NCBI RefSeq assembly: GCF_020524345.1 | Contig: NZ_JAIVLH010000004.1 | Location: 124,001 to 188,000 of the forward strand | Source: Metabacillus niabensis | GTDB taxonomy: Bacteria; Bacillota; Bacilli; Bacillales; Bacillaceae | Reading direction: 5' to 3' | Length of the DNA: 64,000 nucleotides | Shown here: piece after piece, positions 35,743-43,642 of the stretch | Position numbering within the stretch: the stretch's first letter is position 1 | Layout: each line of letters opens with the position of its first letter | Translations under genes and position numbers: made by a program | The notes under the pieces: model-generated | What the model was told of the DNA's origin: nothing | Databases searched by the model: none | Seen by the model: the letters and a program-made list of their open reading frames with translations, nothing else

Positions 35743-35753
35743 TGGAGCAAATT

Positions 35754-35777
35754 AGACGGGGAAACTCGTCTTTTTTA
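35754..35777 (+). terminator. GAAA-tetraloop terminator
   Basis: AGACGGG and CTCGTCT (one G-T wobble) enclose a GAAA loop and are followed by TTTTTT. Confidence 0.85.
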
Positions 35778-35886
35778 AATTCCATTTAAAAAATGTAGAA
35801 AATATAATTGAATTTTTATTCAACTTACTGTATAAATATATGTATAGATACATAGAAATACATGATTTATATAGAAGGTGAAAAGA

Positions 35887-36300
35887 ATGAACTATACGTA
35901 TTCAAATGTACTTCCTTCTTTTGAACAATTTGTTCAGCTACATGAAGCGAGTGGATTAATAAAAAATAAAAAAGGAACCTATACACGTGAACAACTGTAC
36001 CAAGCTGCAGAGAACAGCTGGTTTCATATATCGATTTATGATCAAGACCAATTAATTGCGTTTGGAAGAATGATTTCAGATGGTGTGTATCAGGCACTCA
36101 TCTGTGATGTAATGGTAGATCCAACCTATCAAAATCAAGGACTTGGCAAACAAATTATTGAACAGCTTCTAAAAAAATGCAAAGAGTCAGGTATCCAATC
36201 GATTCAACTTTTTTCGGCGAAGGGCAAACAACATTTTTATAAAAAATTAGGTTTTGAGGAAAGAGAACAAGATGCACCGGGAATGTCTCTAATTCTATAG
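35887..36300 (+). CDS. GNAT family N-acetyltransferase
   Basis: A 137-residue acetyltransferase. The acetyl-CoA motif reads VMVDPTYQNQGLGKQIIEQLL, followed by LFSAKGKQHFYKKLGF. The start is ATG 35887, after AAGGTGA; a GTG at 35878 lies within that site. The substrate is unknown. It ends in a strong terminator. Confidence 0.85.
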   Translation: MNYTYSNVLPSFEQFVQLHEASGLIKNKKGTYTREQLYQAAENSWFHISIYDQDQLIAFGRMISDGVYQALICDVMVDPTYQNQGLGKQIIEQLLKKCKESGIQSIQLFSAKGKQHFYKKLGFEEREQDAPGMSLIL

Positions 36301-36338
36301 AAAGCTCAGTGATGACAAAAACACTGAGCTTTTATTTT
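36301..36338 (+). terminator. Terminator of the GNAT gene
   Basis: AAAGCTCAGTG (36301-36311) pairs with CACTGAGCTTT (36322-36332), followed by TATTTTT. Confidence 0.85.
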
Positions 36339-36346
36339 TATCAAAA

Positions 36347-36363
36347 TTAGTACCAAGTACTAA
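36347..36363. promoter_or_regulatory. Palindromic operator before the phosphatase gene
   Basis: TTAGTAC-CAA-GTACTAA is a perfect 7-3-7 palindrome about 57 bases before the histidine phosphatase ATG. The regulator is unknown; the size suits a TetR, MarR or PadR-type dimer. Confidence 0.45.
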
Positions 36364-36419
36364 TGACTAGTGATAAAATAAAAGAAAATAGTTTTTTGTA
36401 AAATAAGGGTGAAAAAAGA

Positions 36420-36986
36420 ATGGAAATCTCGTTGATTAGACACGGTAGGTCATTATTGAATGACAACCAACGGAAAACTTGTGAAGAATTTAAGGAATGG
36501 GTTAATGATTATAATTCAAATGGAGTTATTGAGGAAAAAGATTTTCCTCATACTACGCAACAGAAGGTAGCTCATGCTAAAGTTTTTATTACAAGTGATT
36601 TAAAAAGATCGATAGACTCAGCTCGACTACTGCGAAATAATCCATATATGATAACAGATCCATTATTTCGGGAAGTAGATATGCCAATACCTTCTACAAG
36701 ATTACTGAATATAAAAGTGTCCCCGCAGATGTGGTCTGTCTTATTTAGATGTTTGTGGTTTAGTGGTTATTCGAGCAACTGTGAATCATATAAGCATGCA
36801 AAGCTCAGATCAAAACAAGCAGCGAATCAACTTATTGAATATGCTGAAAGATATCACTCAGTTGTTATCGTTGGTCACGGATTTTTTAATATGTTAATCG
36901 CAAAAGAGCTTCTTGCTAGAGGGTGGGAAGGTAAGAAAATAAAAAACTCGAAGCATTGGAGTGTTTCAAGTTATACATTACAATGA
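36420..36986 (+). CDS. Histidine phosphatase family protein
   Basis: A 188-residue phosphoglycerate-mutase-like protein. The catalytic RHG motif is at residues 7-9 (LIRHGRS), SDLKRSIDSA provides the second arginine, and VIVGHGFFN near the C-terminus gives the second histidine. Between them lies an unusual Trp- and Ser-rich segment (MWSVLFRCLWFSGYSSN). The substrate is unknown. Confidence 0.85.
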   Translation: MEISLIRHGRSLLNDNQRKTCEEFKEWVNDYNSNGVIEEKDFPHTTQQKVAHAKVFITSDLKRSIDSARLLRNNPYMITDPLFREVDMPIPSTRLLNIKVSPQMWSVLFRCLWFSGYSSNCESYKHAKLRSKQAANQLIEYAERYHSVVIVGHGFFNMLIAKELLARGWEGKKIKNSKHWSVSSYTLQ

Positions 36987-37026
36987 AGGAAACTTGTATT
37001 CAATTACACATAAAAATTGTGTTAAA

Positions 37027-37053
37027 GAGCGGCGTTGATCATGTGCACCGCTC
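37027..37053. terminator. Hairpin between convergent phosphatase and ctaB
   Basis: GAGCGG (37027-37032) and CCGCTC (37048-37053), followed by GTTTTC. A modest shared terminator. Confidence 0.5.
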
Positions 37054-37086
37054 GTTTTCAAATGGAGATTATGTTTACCCATTTTC

Positions 37087-37998
37087 TTATAGATCAAAGA
37101 TAATGCCCATAAGAGAATAGATAATAACGGTTGAAAAGAGTATGGTCATGTGTATTAAAGAATAAATAAACAGTGATTTTGCCCATTTCTCTGAATCCAT
37201 TCTTTTATAACCGTAAATACTTATTAAAAGCCAAATTACACTTAAAAGAAGGGCAACTAACATAAGTCCAATGCTTAAAGAGCTAAAAAGAAAACTACTT
37301 CCAATTAAGATGATTAAGTATATATTTGTTTGGATATATGTTCTCTTAACCCCTTTTACAACTGGCAACATAGGTACATTAGCTGCCTTATACTCATCGT
37401 GTTTTCTTATGGCTATCGCATAGAAATGCGGCATTTGCCAAATAATGGAGATGACGAATAGTCCTAGTATTGCTGGGTGTGTGATATCAGGATGTATAGC
37501 TGCCCACCCTATGAGTGGAGGCATTGCACCTGAAATACTTCCAATTTCGGTATTGTAAACGGTTTTCCTTTTACTCCACATTGTGTAGGGGATAACATAA
37601 AAAAACAAACCTAGAAATCCCAGGAATGCAGCTAACATAGTTGTTAATGAAAGTGCCAGTATTCCAAAAATAGACATGAAGATTGCAAGCCATAAAACCA
37701 CTCTAGGGTTAATTTCCCCAGTAACAGTTGGACGGTTTTTGGTTCTTTGCATGATTGCATCAATGTCCCGATCATAGAGGTTATTAAAAGCACCAGCAGC
37801 CCCAATGACTAAAATAGAACCAATCAATGCAAAAATAATATCTGGTAATTTTTCTAAAAGCCCGTATTGATAGGTATAAAGTGATAATGTTAATCCGGCA
37901 AACATTGGAATCAAGTTAGATTTTATTATTCCTGTTTTAATCGTCAATGCCAAGATTTTTGACAAAGGCTGTCTTTGTCGTATATCTCCTTGGTCCAT
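37087..37998 (-). CDS. ctaB: Protoheme IX farnesyltransferase (heme O synthase)
   Basis: A 303-residue membrane prenyltransferase that makes heme O from heme B and farnesyl diphosphate. The catalytic Asp-rich motif NNLYDRDIDAIMQRTKNRP is at about residues 72-90, and a second conserved loop has IWQMPHFYAIAIRKHDEY. About nine spans. GGGGAAG precedes the ATG. It is isolated here, away from the cta cytochrome oxidase genes, so it may be a second copy. Confidence 0.93.
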   Translation of the reverse strand: MDQGDIRQRQPLSKILALTIKTGIIKSNLIPMFAGLTLSLYTYQYGLLEKLPDIIFALIGSILVIGAAGAFNNLYDRDIDAIMQRTKNRPTVTGEINPRVVLWLAIFMSIFGILALSLTTMLAAFLGFLGLFFYVIPYTMWSKRKTVYNTEIGSISGAMPPLIGWAAIHPDITHPAILGLFVISIIWQMPHFYAIAIRKHDEYKAANVPMLPVVKGVKRTYIQTNIYLIILIGSSFLFSSLSIGLMLVALLLSVIWLLISIYGYKRMDSEKWAKSLFIYSLIHMTILFSTVIIYSLMGIIFDL

Positions 37999-38240
37999 TT
38001 TTTCTTCCCCTTCTATCTACATCATTTTCTTTCTATCTCGATCGTTCTATTACCTATGAAATATGAAATAGATATATTATCGTAATGAATATACTACTTG
38101 GTATATTAATTCTAAGAGGTATGATTGTCAAGGAAACGAGCAGGGGTATAGAGTGAAACAATGGCAAATGATTGAACTATAAATGTTTCCTTTTTCATTA
38201 TTATACCTTTTATAGTCCATTTTCTCCTTTATTAGTAGTC
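37999..38240. other. Intergenic region between ctaB and the GerP-like gene
   Basis: AT-rich sequence of about 240 bases with no credible ORF. It likely holds the divergent ctaB promoter; nothing else is seen before the palindrome at 38241. Confidence 0.4.
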
Positions 38241-38275
38241 ATGTCCACAACAATGGACATTCCGTACATAATATA
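38241..38275 (+). promoter_or_regulatory. Palindrome and sigma-K-like -10 element
   Basis: ATGTCCA-CAACAA-TGGACAT (38241-38260) is a perfect inverted repeat. CATAATATA (38267-38275) fits the sigma-K -10 pattern CATAnnnTA, with AC dinucleotides in the expected upstream range. This suits late mother-cell expression of the gene at 38309. The assignment is tentative. Confidence 0.45.
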
Positions 38276-38308
38276 CAACAAAGTCTCAGGTGAAAAGGAG
38301 TTAAAACA

Positions 38309-38503
38309 ATGCCATGTTTTATTAAAAAAGTAACCATAGAAAGTGTTAATGGTGGTGTGGTGAATTTTGGAGATTCGCATTGCATTTCTCCCAAAAATGT
38401 TGAATCGTCAACTTCTGGTTCGGGTGGAGGAGGAATAGGAGATTTTCAGCTAGTAATTAATGGGAAAAGTATAACAAATTGCTCTGATCCAAATAATAAA
38501 TAA
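38309..38503 (+). CDS. GerPA/GerPF-like spore germination protein
   Basis: A 64-residue protein with the GerPA/GerPF pattern: a short N-terminal strand, GGVVNFGDSHCISPKN, then a Gly/Ser-rich turn (TSGSGGGG) and a final strand with INGKSIT. GerP proteins help germinants pass the spore coat. It is shorter at the C-terminus than usual and contains three cysteines. AAAAGGAG precedes the ATG. It stands alone rather than in a gerPA-PF operon. Confidence 0.75.
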   Translation: MPCFIKKVTIESVNGGVVNFGDSHCISPKNVESSTSGSGGGGIGDFQLVINGKSITNCSDPNNK

Positions 38504-38510
38504 ACAAATG

Positions 38511-38540
38511 GAAGGCACAGTTTAGGTGCCTTCTTCTTTA
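38511..38540 (+). terminator. Terminator of the GerP-like gene
   Basis: GAAGGCAC (38511-38518) pairs with GTGCCTTC (38526-38533), followed by TTCTTTATT. It may also serve the convergent YndM-like gene. Confidence 0.8.
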
Positions 38541-38981
38541 TTCTTGATCTCTAATTTTAGATCGATCTGGTGTGATTTCTTCTGATATTTCAGTATTGTA
38601 TCGCAAGTGACCAAGTCTTTCGAATTCATCTTTATGCTGGAGGGTATGGTTAATCAGATATCGATGGAAGAACATTTCAAATAAAGCTACAACCAGTGCG
38701 GTAAAGAGTGAAGCTAGAAATACATTTGTAGTTGAAGTGGTAATGTTTGCTAAGTAAAACCATGTAATAAGCATCGTAATGGCGAAATCGGAAATAGATG
38801 CTGTCATGTTTGTTGTTCTTGGCAATAGCATAAGATCCCCAAGTAGATAAGATACAACTCCGATCATTAACGTTAAGATAAAAACATCTCCAATTGAATA
38901 TCGAAACAATAAACCTAAAATAATCATTAGTAATAAGAAAGTAGCGACTGCTTTTATCAAAAAAGCTTGAATATGGTTCAC
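38538..38981 (-). CDS. YndM-like DUF2512 membrane protein
   Basis: A 147-residue protein with four predicted spans and a charged C-terminal tail. The central LGDLMLLPRTTNMTASISDF matches the YndM/DUF2512 family, present in Bacillus and of unknown function. It starts with GTG at 38981 after AGGAGGAA. Confidence 0.8.
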   Translation of the reverse strand: MNHIQAFLIKAVATFLLLMIILGLLFRYSIGDVFILTLMIGVVSYLLGDLMLLPRTTNMTASISDFAITMLITWFYLANITTSTTNVFLASLFTALVVALFEMFFHRYLINHTLQHKDEFERLGHLRYNTEISEEITPDRSKIRDQE

Positions 38982-39123
38982 CTACTATTCCTCCTCACTT
39001 TTACATCCTTACTATTTACTCTATAAATAAGGCTTATGTAAGAAAATATATCCAATTGGATAAAAGCTCTTGTACTAATCAATACTAGTTTAGAAAAGGG
39101 TGAGATTTTTGGAGGTGAGGAAG

Positions 39124-39327
39124 ATGAAACAGCTCACAATGAAAGAACTTTCCTTTATAGAAGATGAAATAAGGGCGGAAGAAATCTTAGGAAAGACTAT
39201 GAACTGGTGTGCATCATTATGTGATGATCAAACTTTAAAAAATGAGTTAGAACAATTAGCGGAACAACATCAATTAAATGTTGCCGCTCTATCGCAATAC
39301 TTTAACCAATCAAAAATGATCCAATAA
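39124..39327 (+). CDS. Small spore-coat-like protein (CotF-related)
   Basis: A 67-residue helical protein beginning at ATG 39124, chosen because GGAGGTGAGG lies just before it. It reads MKELSFIEDEIRAEEIL and resembles the short partner protein commonly found before CotF-domain genes. The CotF-like gene follows 19 bases on. It is likely made in the mother cell late in sporulation. Confidence 0.65.
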   Translation: MKQLTMKELSFIEDEIRAEEILGKTMNWCASLCDDQTLKNELEQLAEQHQLNVAALSQYFNQSKMIQ

Positions 39328-39346
39328 GATAAAAGGGGACAAGTTT

Positions 39347-39640
39347 ATGCCGAACAATATGGAAGGACGCGGTTTAACAGATCGGGAGATGATACAGCTT
39401 TGTTTGGAGTTGGAAAAGGGAAGATGTCAGAACATTAGTAGTACGATGTTAGAGGCATCACATAAAGATCTTCGAGACATCTATCAACAATGTCTTGAAA
39501 AAGCAACAAACAATCATTTTCGACTTATTGAACTAATGGAACAAAACGGCTGGTACAAAACTGAACTTGCTTCATCAGATCAAATGGAGAAGGTGCAGGA
39601 ATATATGCAAAACAACTTACATCCAGATCATCAATTTTGA
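39347..39640 (+). CDS. CotF-domain spore coat protein
   Basis: A 97-residue protein with GLTDREMIQLCLELEKGRC followed by a predicted long helix, as in the CotF family of spore coat proteins. It also has the QCLEKATNNHFRLIELMEQNGWY segment. AGGGGACAAG precedes the ATG. It pairs with the small protein upstream. Confidence 0.75.
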   Translation: MPNNMEGRGLTDREMIQLCLELEKGRCQNISSTMLEASHKDLRDIYQQCLEKATNNHFRLIELMEQNGWYKTELASSDQMEKVQEYMQNNLHPDHQF

Positions 39641-39756
39641 CAAAAGGCTATTCTCAAAATAGCAATGCGCTCAATTACTTTTCATACATGGTTTTATCGA
39701 CAATGGACATAATGAAATAAGATTCTCACAATTCTAGATAAAAGGGAAGTGCGATC

Positions 39757-39969
39757 ATGAAAAAAACGAATAATAGTCATTCATCTCAACTTGCAGGTAA
39801 AACGTATGAAGTGGAAGATTACAAATCAAATAGCACATTATCATCAGGCTTAGCAACCACACATGAGCAAGCGTCAGATGCTTATATGGAAGGTGAAGTC
39901 AATGCAGTTATTGATAACGTTGAGGGTGAAGATATGCAAGTAAAGCAAGAGGGCTATAAAAATCAATAA
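39757..39969 (+). CDS. YozQ-like DUF4025 protein
   Basis: A 70-residue hydrophilic protein matching the YozQ/DUF4025 family, with the characteristic LAGKTYEVEDY, SGLATTHEQASDAYMEG and C-terminal acidic tail. Function unknown, associated with sporulating Bacillus. It ends at a strong terminator. Confidence 0.75.
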   Translation: MKKTNNSHSSQLAGKTYEVEDYKSNSTLSSGLATTHEQASDAYMEGEVNAVIDNVEGEDMQVKQEGYKNQ

Positions 39970-39977
39970 GATACCTG

Positions 39978-40012
39978 AAGGTTCAGAACAAGTAGCGTTC
40001 TGAACTTTTTTT
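39978..40012 (+). terminator. Terminator of the YozQ-like gene
   Basis: GTTCAGAAC (39981-39989) pairs with GTTCTGAAC (39997-40005), with an A-T rich lower stem, then seven Ts. Confidence 0.9.
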
Positions 40013-40110
40013 GTCCTGGAACTCTAAATGGTGACATTTGGTCACTATATCATTTGGCAGGTTCCTCATACTAGGAAAGTAAGAGAGTTAATTATCGAGG
40101 GGGAAATTAG

Positions 40111-40973
40111 ATGTTTTATCATGTTAAAGAATTACAATATACAGCAAAACCAAGCCAACCAGATCCTGTTTATGCCAAGAAATTGCAAGAGGTCCTGGTG
40201 GACAGTTTGGGGAGATATCGGTTATGATGCAATATCTTTTTCAAGGATGGAACTGTCGAGCAGAAGGAAAATATCGTGATATGCTTCTAGACATTGGTAC
40301 AGAAGAAATTGGTCATGTTGAAATGCTTGCAACAATGATTGCTCAATTATTAGATGGTGCACCTGTTCAAGATCAGCAGGAGGCAGCAAAAGATCCTGTT
40401 ATTGAAGCAGTTTTAGGTGGGATGAATCCCCAACATGCTATCGTAAATGGTCTTGGGGCTCAGCCTAACGATAGTACAGGTTATCCATGGAATGCACGAT
40501 ATACGATTGCAAGCGGAAACTTATTAGCTGACTTTCGGGCAAATTTAAATGCAGAATCTCAAGGAAGGTTACAAGTATGTCGATTGTACGAAATGACAAC
40601 AGACCCTGGTGTAAGAGATATGCTGTCTTTCTTGATTGCCCGTGATACAATGCATCAAAACCAATGGATGGCTGCAATCGAAGAAATTGAGCAAACACAA
40701 GGTTCCATTGTTCCGAGTAATTTTAATCAAGAGTATGAGAAACAAGATGTGTCCTATTCGTTTATGAACTTCTCTGAAGGTGAAGATAGCAGCAACGGTA
40801 GCTGGGCAAATGGACCAACTTTGGATGGACAAGCTAATTTCCAATATGTTCAACATCCTCAACCAATGGGGCAGAAACCATCTCTGCAACCGGGTCCTGC
40901 TTCTTTACACGGAACGAATCCTGAAGAGTTGAGAGTTAAACAAGGGTTAGGCAAAATGGAACCAATGCAATAA
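40111..40973 (+). pseudogene. Manganese catalase family gene with a frameshift
   Basis: The frame from ATG 40111 (after GAGGGGG) reads the family N-terminus FYHVKELQYTAKPSQPDP then LQEV, but soon meets TGA. The expected continuation GGQFGEISVMMQYLFQGWN is in the next frame. Alignment of the two halves implies that one base is missing between about 40196 and 40197. If repaired, the protein would be about 287 residues. The second half keeps metal-site segments DIGTEEIGHVEM and RDTMHQNQWM. No homopolymer is at the site, so a true mutation and an assembly error are both possible. Confidence 0.8.
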
Positions 40974-41052
40974 CTCACCATACAGTAACAAAGTAAATGT
41001 GGAAGGACAGCCTTAACGGGCTGTTCACTTATTTAAGAAAGGAGAATAAAAG

Positions 41053-41202
41053 ATGAGAAAAGATCAATACGATGATATGGTCCATTTAAACGGAAATAAA
41101 AAAGAAGAACATCTGGAAATAAGTTCTACTGGATATGGATTGGAATCTGTGACATCCTCAACTTCAACACAGGACGATAAAAGACAATTTAATCAGAAAT
41201 AG
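41053..41202 (+). CDS. 49-residue hydrophilic protein
   Basis: A short gene starting at ATG 41053 behind AAAGGAG. The product (about 49 residues) begins MRKDQYDDMVHLNG and is rich in Ser, Thr, Asp and Lys. It follows the Mn-catalase-like gene and a small hairpin, in a sporulation-gene neighbourhood. The family was not recognised. Confidence 0.55.
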   Translation: MRKDQYDDMVHLNGNKKEEHLEISSTGYGLESVTSSTSTQDDKRQFNQK

Positions 41203-41282
41203 AAAAAGAAGTGTTGCTCCACCATATTAAAGAGAAGGGGAGCAAGTAATGTTTATGTAAAATAGTTACACCTGATAGAGGA

Positions 41283-41507
41283 TTATCGAAAGGCTTTCAT
41301 ATCCTCAAGTAATGCTGTAGAGTTAACGTCTTCTTCAACGACGAGTTTTAACTCTGTCTTAAAAGGTAGGGTATACAATGAAAGGATAGAAGTTGCGTCA
41401 TACTTTCGATCTTCACTATGAATCCATATATCGAAAGGATACTTTGACGCAATTTTGTTTAACTTTGGTACTTGATCTTTATCGGATAATTTAAAATGAA
41501 TGACCAT
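41283..41507 (-). CDS. HPr-fold-like protein without the phosphohistidine
   Basis: A 74-residue protein whose secondary pattern and segments ASKYPFDIWIHS, TSILSLYTLPFKTELKLVVEED resemble the HPr fold of the PTS, where the strand-helix-strand would carry GxHARPA. That His motif is missing. GGGAGG precedes the ATG. It may be a regulatory relative, like Crh, or an unrelated small ferredoxin-like fold. Confidence in the family is moderate. Confidence 0.55.
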   Translation of the reverse strand: MVIHFKLSDKDQVPKLNKIASKYPFDIWIHSEDRKYDATSILSLYTLPFKTELKLVVEEDVNSTALLEDMKAFR

Positions 41508-41821
41508 AAATCAACCTCCCTCTTTTAGAATTATAGTTTAATAATTCGAAATTGCAAGATAAATAACGCGATATTTTTGAACATACTTTTCAGCGATCAA
41601 AAGCATTATTATGGTTCAATTGTCATATTTTCAATAAAACCCGGTTCTTTTAGGGTGTATATTTCATTGAAATTCAAGGGAAAGTTGACTATAATCGACA
41701 GTAAGAGACAAATTTCTGCATCCGCCTTTTATAGACATAAAGGTCAAAAATGCAACACAATGATGTGAACGCATTTTTACGTCACTTAATAAAGAAATAT
41801 AAAAGAGACAGGGGAAAGAAA

Positions 41822-42928
41822 ATGCGTTTAGTTAAATTAGATCATTGCCAATCAGGAATCAAATTAGGTAGATCCATATATAGTGAAAAGGGTAAAATTC
41901 TTTTAACTAAGGGGACGGAGCTTACTGATAGTTTTATTAAAAGATTGAAAAACTTAAATATCAATACAGTTTACATAGACGATAAAGCCTCTGAAGGGAT
42001 AGACATTGTTGAGTCGATTCCCATAGAACTGTTAAATGAAGCAACAAATGTCATCACAGAAGGAATAGAAACAATCGCCGAATTGAATGGAACAAAGCCT
42101 ACATTTCAGGCCATGATCGAAACAGAAAAAACAGTTCGGACCTTTCAAAAAATCTTTAGAGATATCATGACATGCTTAACCGAAAAACCAAGTGTGCTAA
42201 ATCTGCTTGCAACAACAAAGATTCATGAAAGTCATGTTTATACACATAGTCTAAATGTTACAATCTATTCCTGTCAGCTTGCGATTAAAAATGGAATGTC
42301 TACAAAAGAAATAGAGGAAATTGGTTTAGGTGCTCTATTACATGATTTAGGGAAAATATTTGTGGCACCTGAAATATTAAATAAACCAGGAAGACTTAAT
42401 GGAGAAGAGTACCAACAAATGAAGGCACATTCTCAGTTAGGGTTTGATATTCTTCGAAAGGTACATGAAATCCCCTTGGTTGTAGCACATTGTGCCCTGC
42501 AGCATCATGAAAGAATCGATGGTAGAGGATATCCCAGGGGCATAAAAGGTGACAAAATTCATCCGTATGCAAAAATCTTGAGTGTAGCCGATGTTTTTGA
42601 TGCGGTTACCAGTCATAGAGTCTATCGGCCGGCAATGCTGCCACATCAAGGAATGGAACTACTATTTTCAGGGAGTGGAACCCAATTCGATACAAAGCAG
42701 TTAAAGTTGTTTAAAAATTGTATAGCAATCTATCCACAAGGATTAACTGTTAAATTAAATGATGGCAGGCTTGGAATAGTAACGAAATATCATTTCCATT
42801 CGGTAGGCCGTCCTACGATTCGAATTATTAAAGATGAGGCCGGCCAAAGCATAACACCTTATGAAGTCGACTTATCAGCACGGGGAAATTTAACATTAGA
42901 AATTGTTGAAGCAGATGCACTATTGTAA
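41822..42928 (+). CDS. HD-GYP domain protein (cyclic di-GMP phosphodiesterase type)
   Basis: A 368-residue cytosolic protein starting at ATG 41822 (AGGGGAAAG before it; the frame extends to 41750 without a start signal). The N-terminal 110 residues are a sensory or dimerisation region. The HD motif is at His 174-Asp 175 in LLHDLGK, with HSLNVTIYS upstream, and the GYP motif is at residues 236-238 in GRGYPRG. A PilZ-like C-terminal tail may follow. Such proteins hydrolyse cyclic di-GMP. It has no neighbouring cyclase. Confidence 0.88.
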   Translation: MRLVKLDHCQSGIKLGRSIYSEKGKILLTKGTELTDSFIKRLKNLNINTVYIDDKASEGIDIVESIPIELLNEATNVITEGIETIAELNGTKPTFQAMIETEKTVRTFQKIFRDIMTCLTEKPSVLNLLATTKIHESHVYTHSLNVTIYSCQLAIKNGMSTKEIEEIGLGALLHDLGKIFVAPEILNKPGRLNGEEYQQMKAHSQLGFDILRKVHEIPLVVAHCALQHHERIDGRGYPRGIKGDKIHPYAKILSVADVFDAVTSHRVYRPAMLPHQGMELLFSGSGTQFDTKQLKLFKNCIAIYPQGLTVKLNDGRLGIVTKYHFHSVGRPTIRIIKDEAGQSITPYEVDLSARGNLTLEIVEADALL

Positions 42929-42930
42929 TG

Positions 42931-42979
42931 AAATGACTTATCAAGCTACTGAAAAAGTATGCTTATAAGTCATTTTTTT
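42931..42979 (+). terminator. Terminator of the HD-GYP gene
   Basis: AAATGACTTAT (42931-42941) pairs with ATAAGTCATTT (42965-42975), followed by TTTTATTTT. Confidence 0.85.
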
Positions 42980-43067
42980 ATTTTCCAAAATTTTCAAATC
43001 GAGGATAAAGATTTTCATTAAGGAGAAGAATACAGGGAGAGATTATTAACTAGAACGGAGACATAAT

Positions 43068-43154
43068 ATGGTTCAATTCTTTGTTAGTAACGTTGATTTC
43101 ATGATTCTTTCTTTAAGACTTGGTAATGGCATACAGGAAGGAGTAATCAGTTGA
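43068..43154 (+). CDS. 28-codon ORF coupled to the CBO0543 gene
   Basis: ATG 43068 begins a 28-residue frame MVQFFVSNVDFMILSL that ends in TGA at 43152-43154, sharing TTGA with the start of the next gene. A GGAG lies upstream. It may be a leader peptide. Coding status is uncertain. Confidence 0.35.
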   Translation: MVQFFVSNVDFMILSLRLGNGIQEGVIS

Positions 43155-43609
43155 TTATATTACTTCTATCAGTGATTATTTTTAATTATTTAGCCTTTAA
43201 AACGAATGAGAGACTGACGAAAAACCATATTGTCCATATTTGGGTCTTTACTATAGCTTTTCAGTTGTTTTTCGATATTTTTGTCGACTTAAAATACCAT
43301 GGCTATTGGTATATAACAAAAGGAATAGATTGGCTTGCATTTCCTGCATATACAGCATTAATTCCCCCTGTTAATATTATGTTTCTTAACTGGTTTCCTT
43401 TTAAAAAAGGGTTCTTTAAAATTGCGCGGTATATTTTCGTTTGGGAATTATTTTTACTATTTTATGAATGGTTAGCTAATTCACCTTCACCCTGGGGGTA
43501 TTTTCGGTATGGGTGGTGGAATCTAGGCATTTCAGCCATTATTAATCCAATTCTACTGTTTATTTTGGTTGGGTATTATAAATGGATTTTAAAAATAGAA
43601 AAAGAATGA
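43151..43609 (+). CDS. CBO0543-family membrane protein
   Basis: A 152-residue protein with five predicted spans. The FFDIFVDLKYHGYWY, PPVNIMFLNWFPF and YEWLANSPSPWGYFRYGWWN segments match the CBO0543 family of Firmicute membrane proteins, of unknown role. The start is TTG at 43151 behind GGAAGGAG. It overlaps a 28-codon ORF by four bases. Confidence 0.75.
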   Translation: MIILLLSVIIFNYLAFKTNERLTKNHIVHIWVFTIAFQLFFDIFVDLKYHGYWYITKGIDWLAFPAYTALIPPVNIMFLNWFPFKKGFFKIARYIFVWELFLLFYEWLANSPSPWGYFRYGWWNLGISAIINPILLFILVGYYKWILKIEKE

Positions 43610-43633
43610 CTTATCGTTTTAGTCATTCTTTTT
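43599..43633. terminator. Bidirectional terminator, membrane gene and DsbA-like gene
   Basis: AAAAAGAATGACT (43599-43611) pairs with AGTCATTCTTTTT (43621-43633) around the end of both convergent genes. Confidence 0.85.
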
Positions 43634-43642
43634 ATTGGTCTG

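Noticed and set aside
40028-40279. Protein-coding ORF upstream of the Mn-catalase segment
   Set aside because: It is in a third frame with basic, low-quality content and no ribosome site; the catalase family reads in the other two frames.
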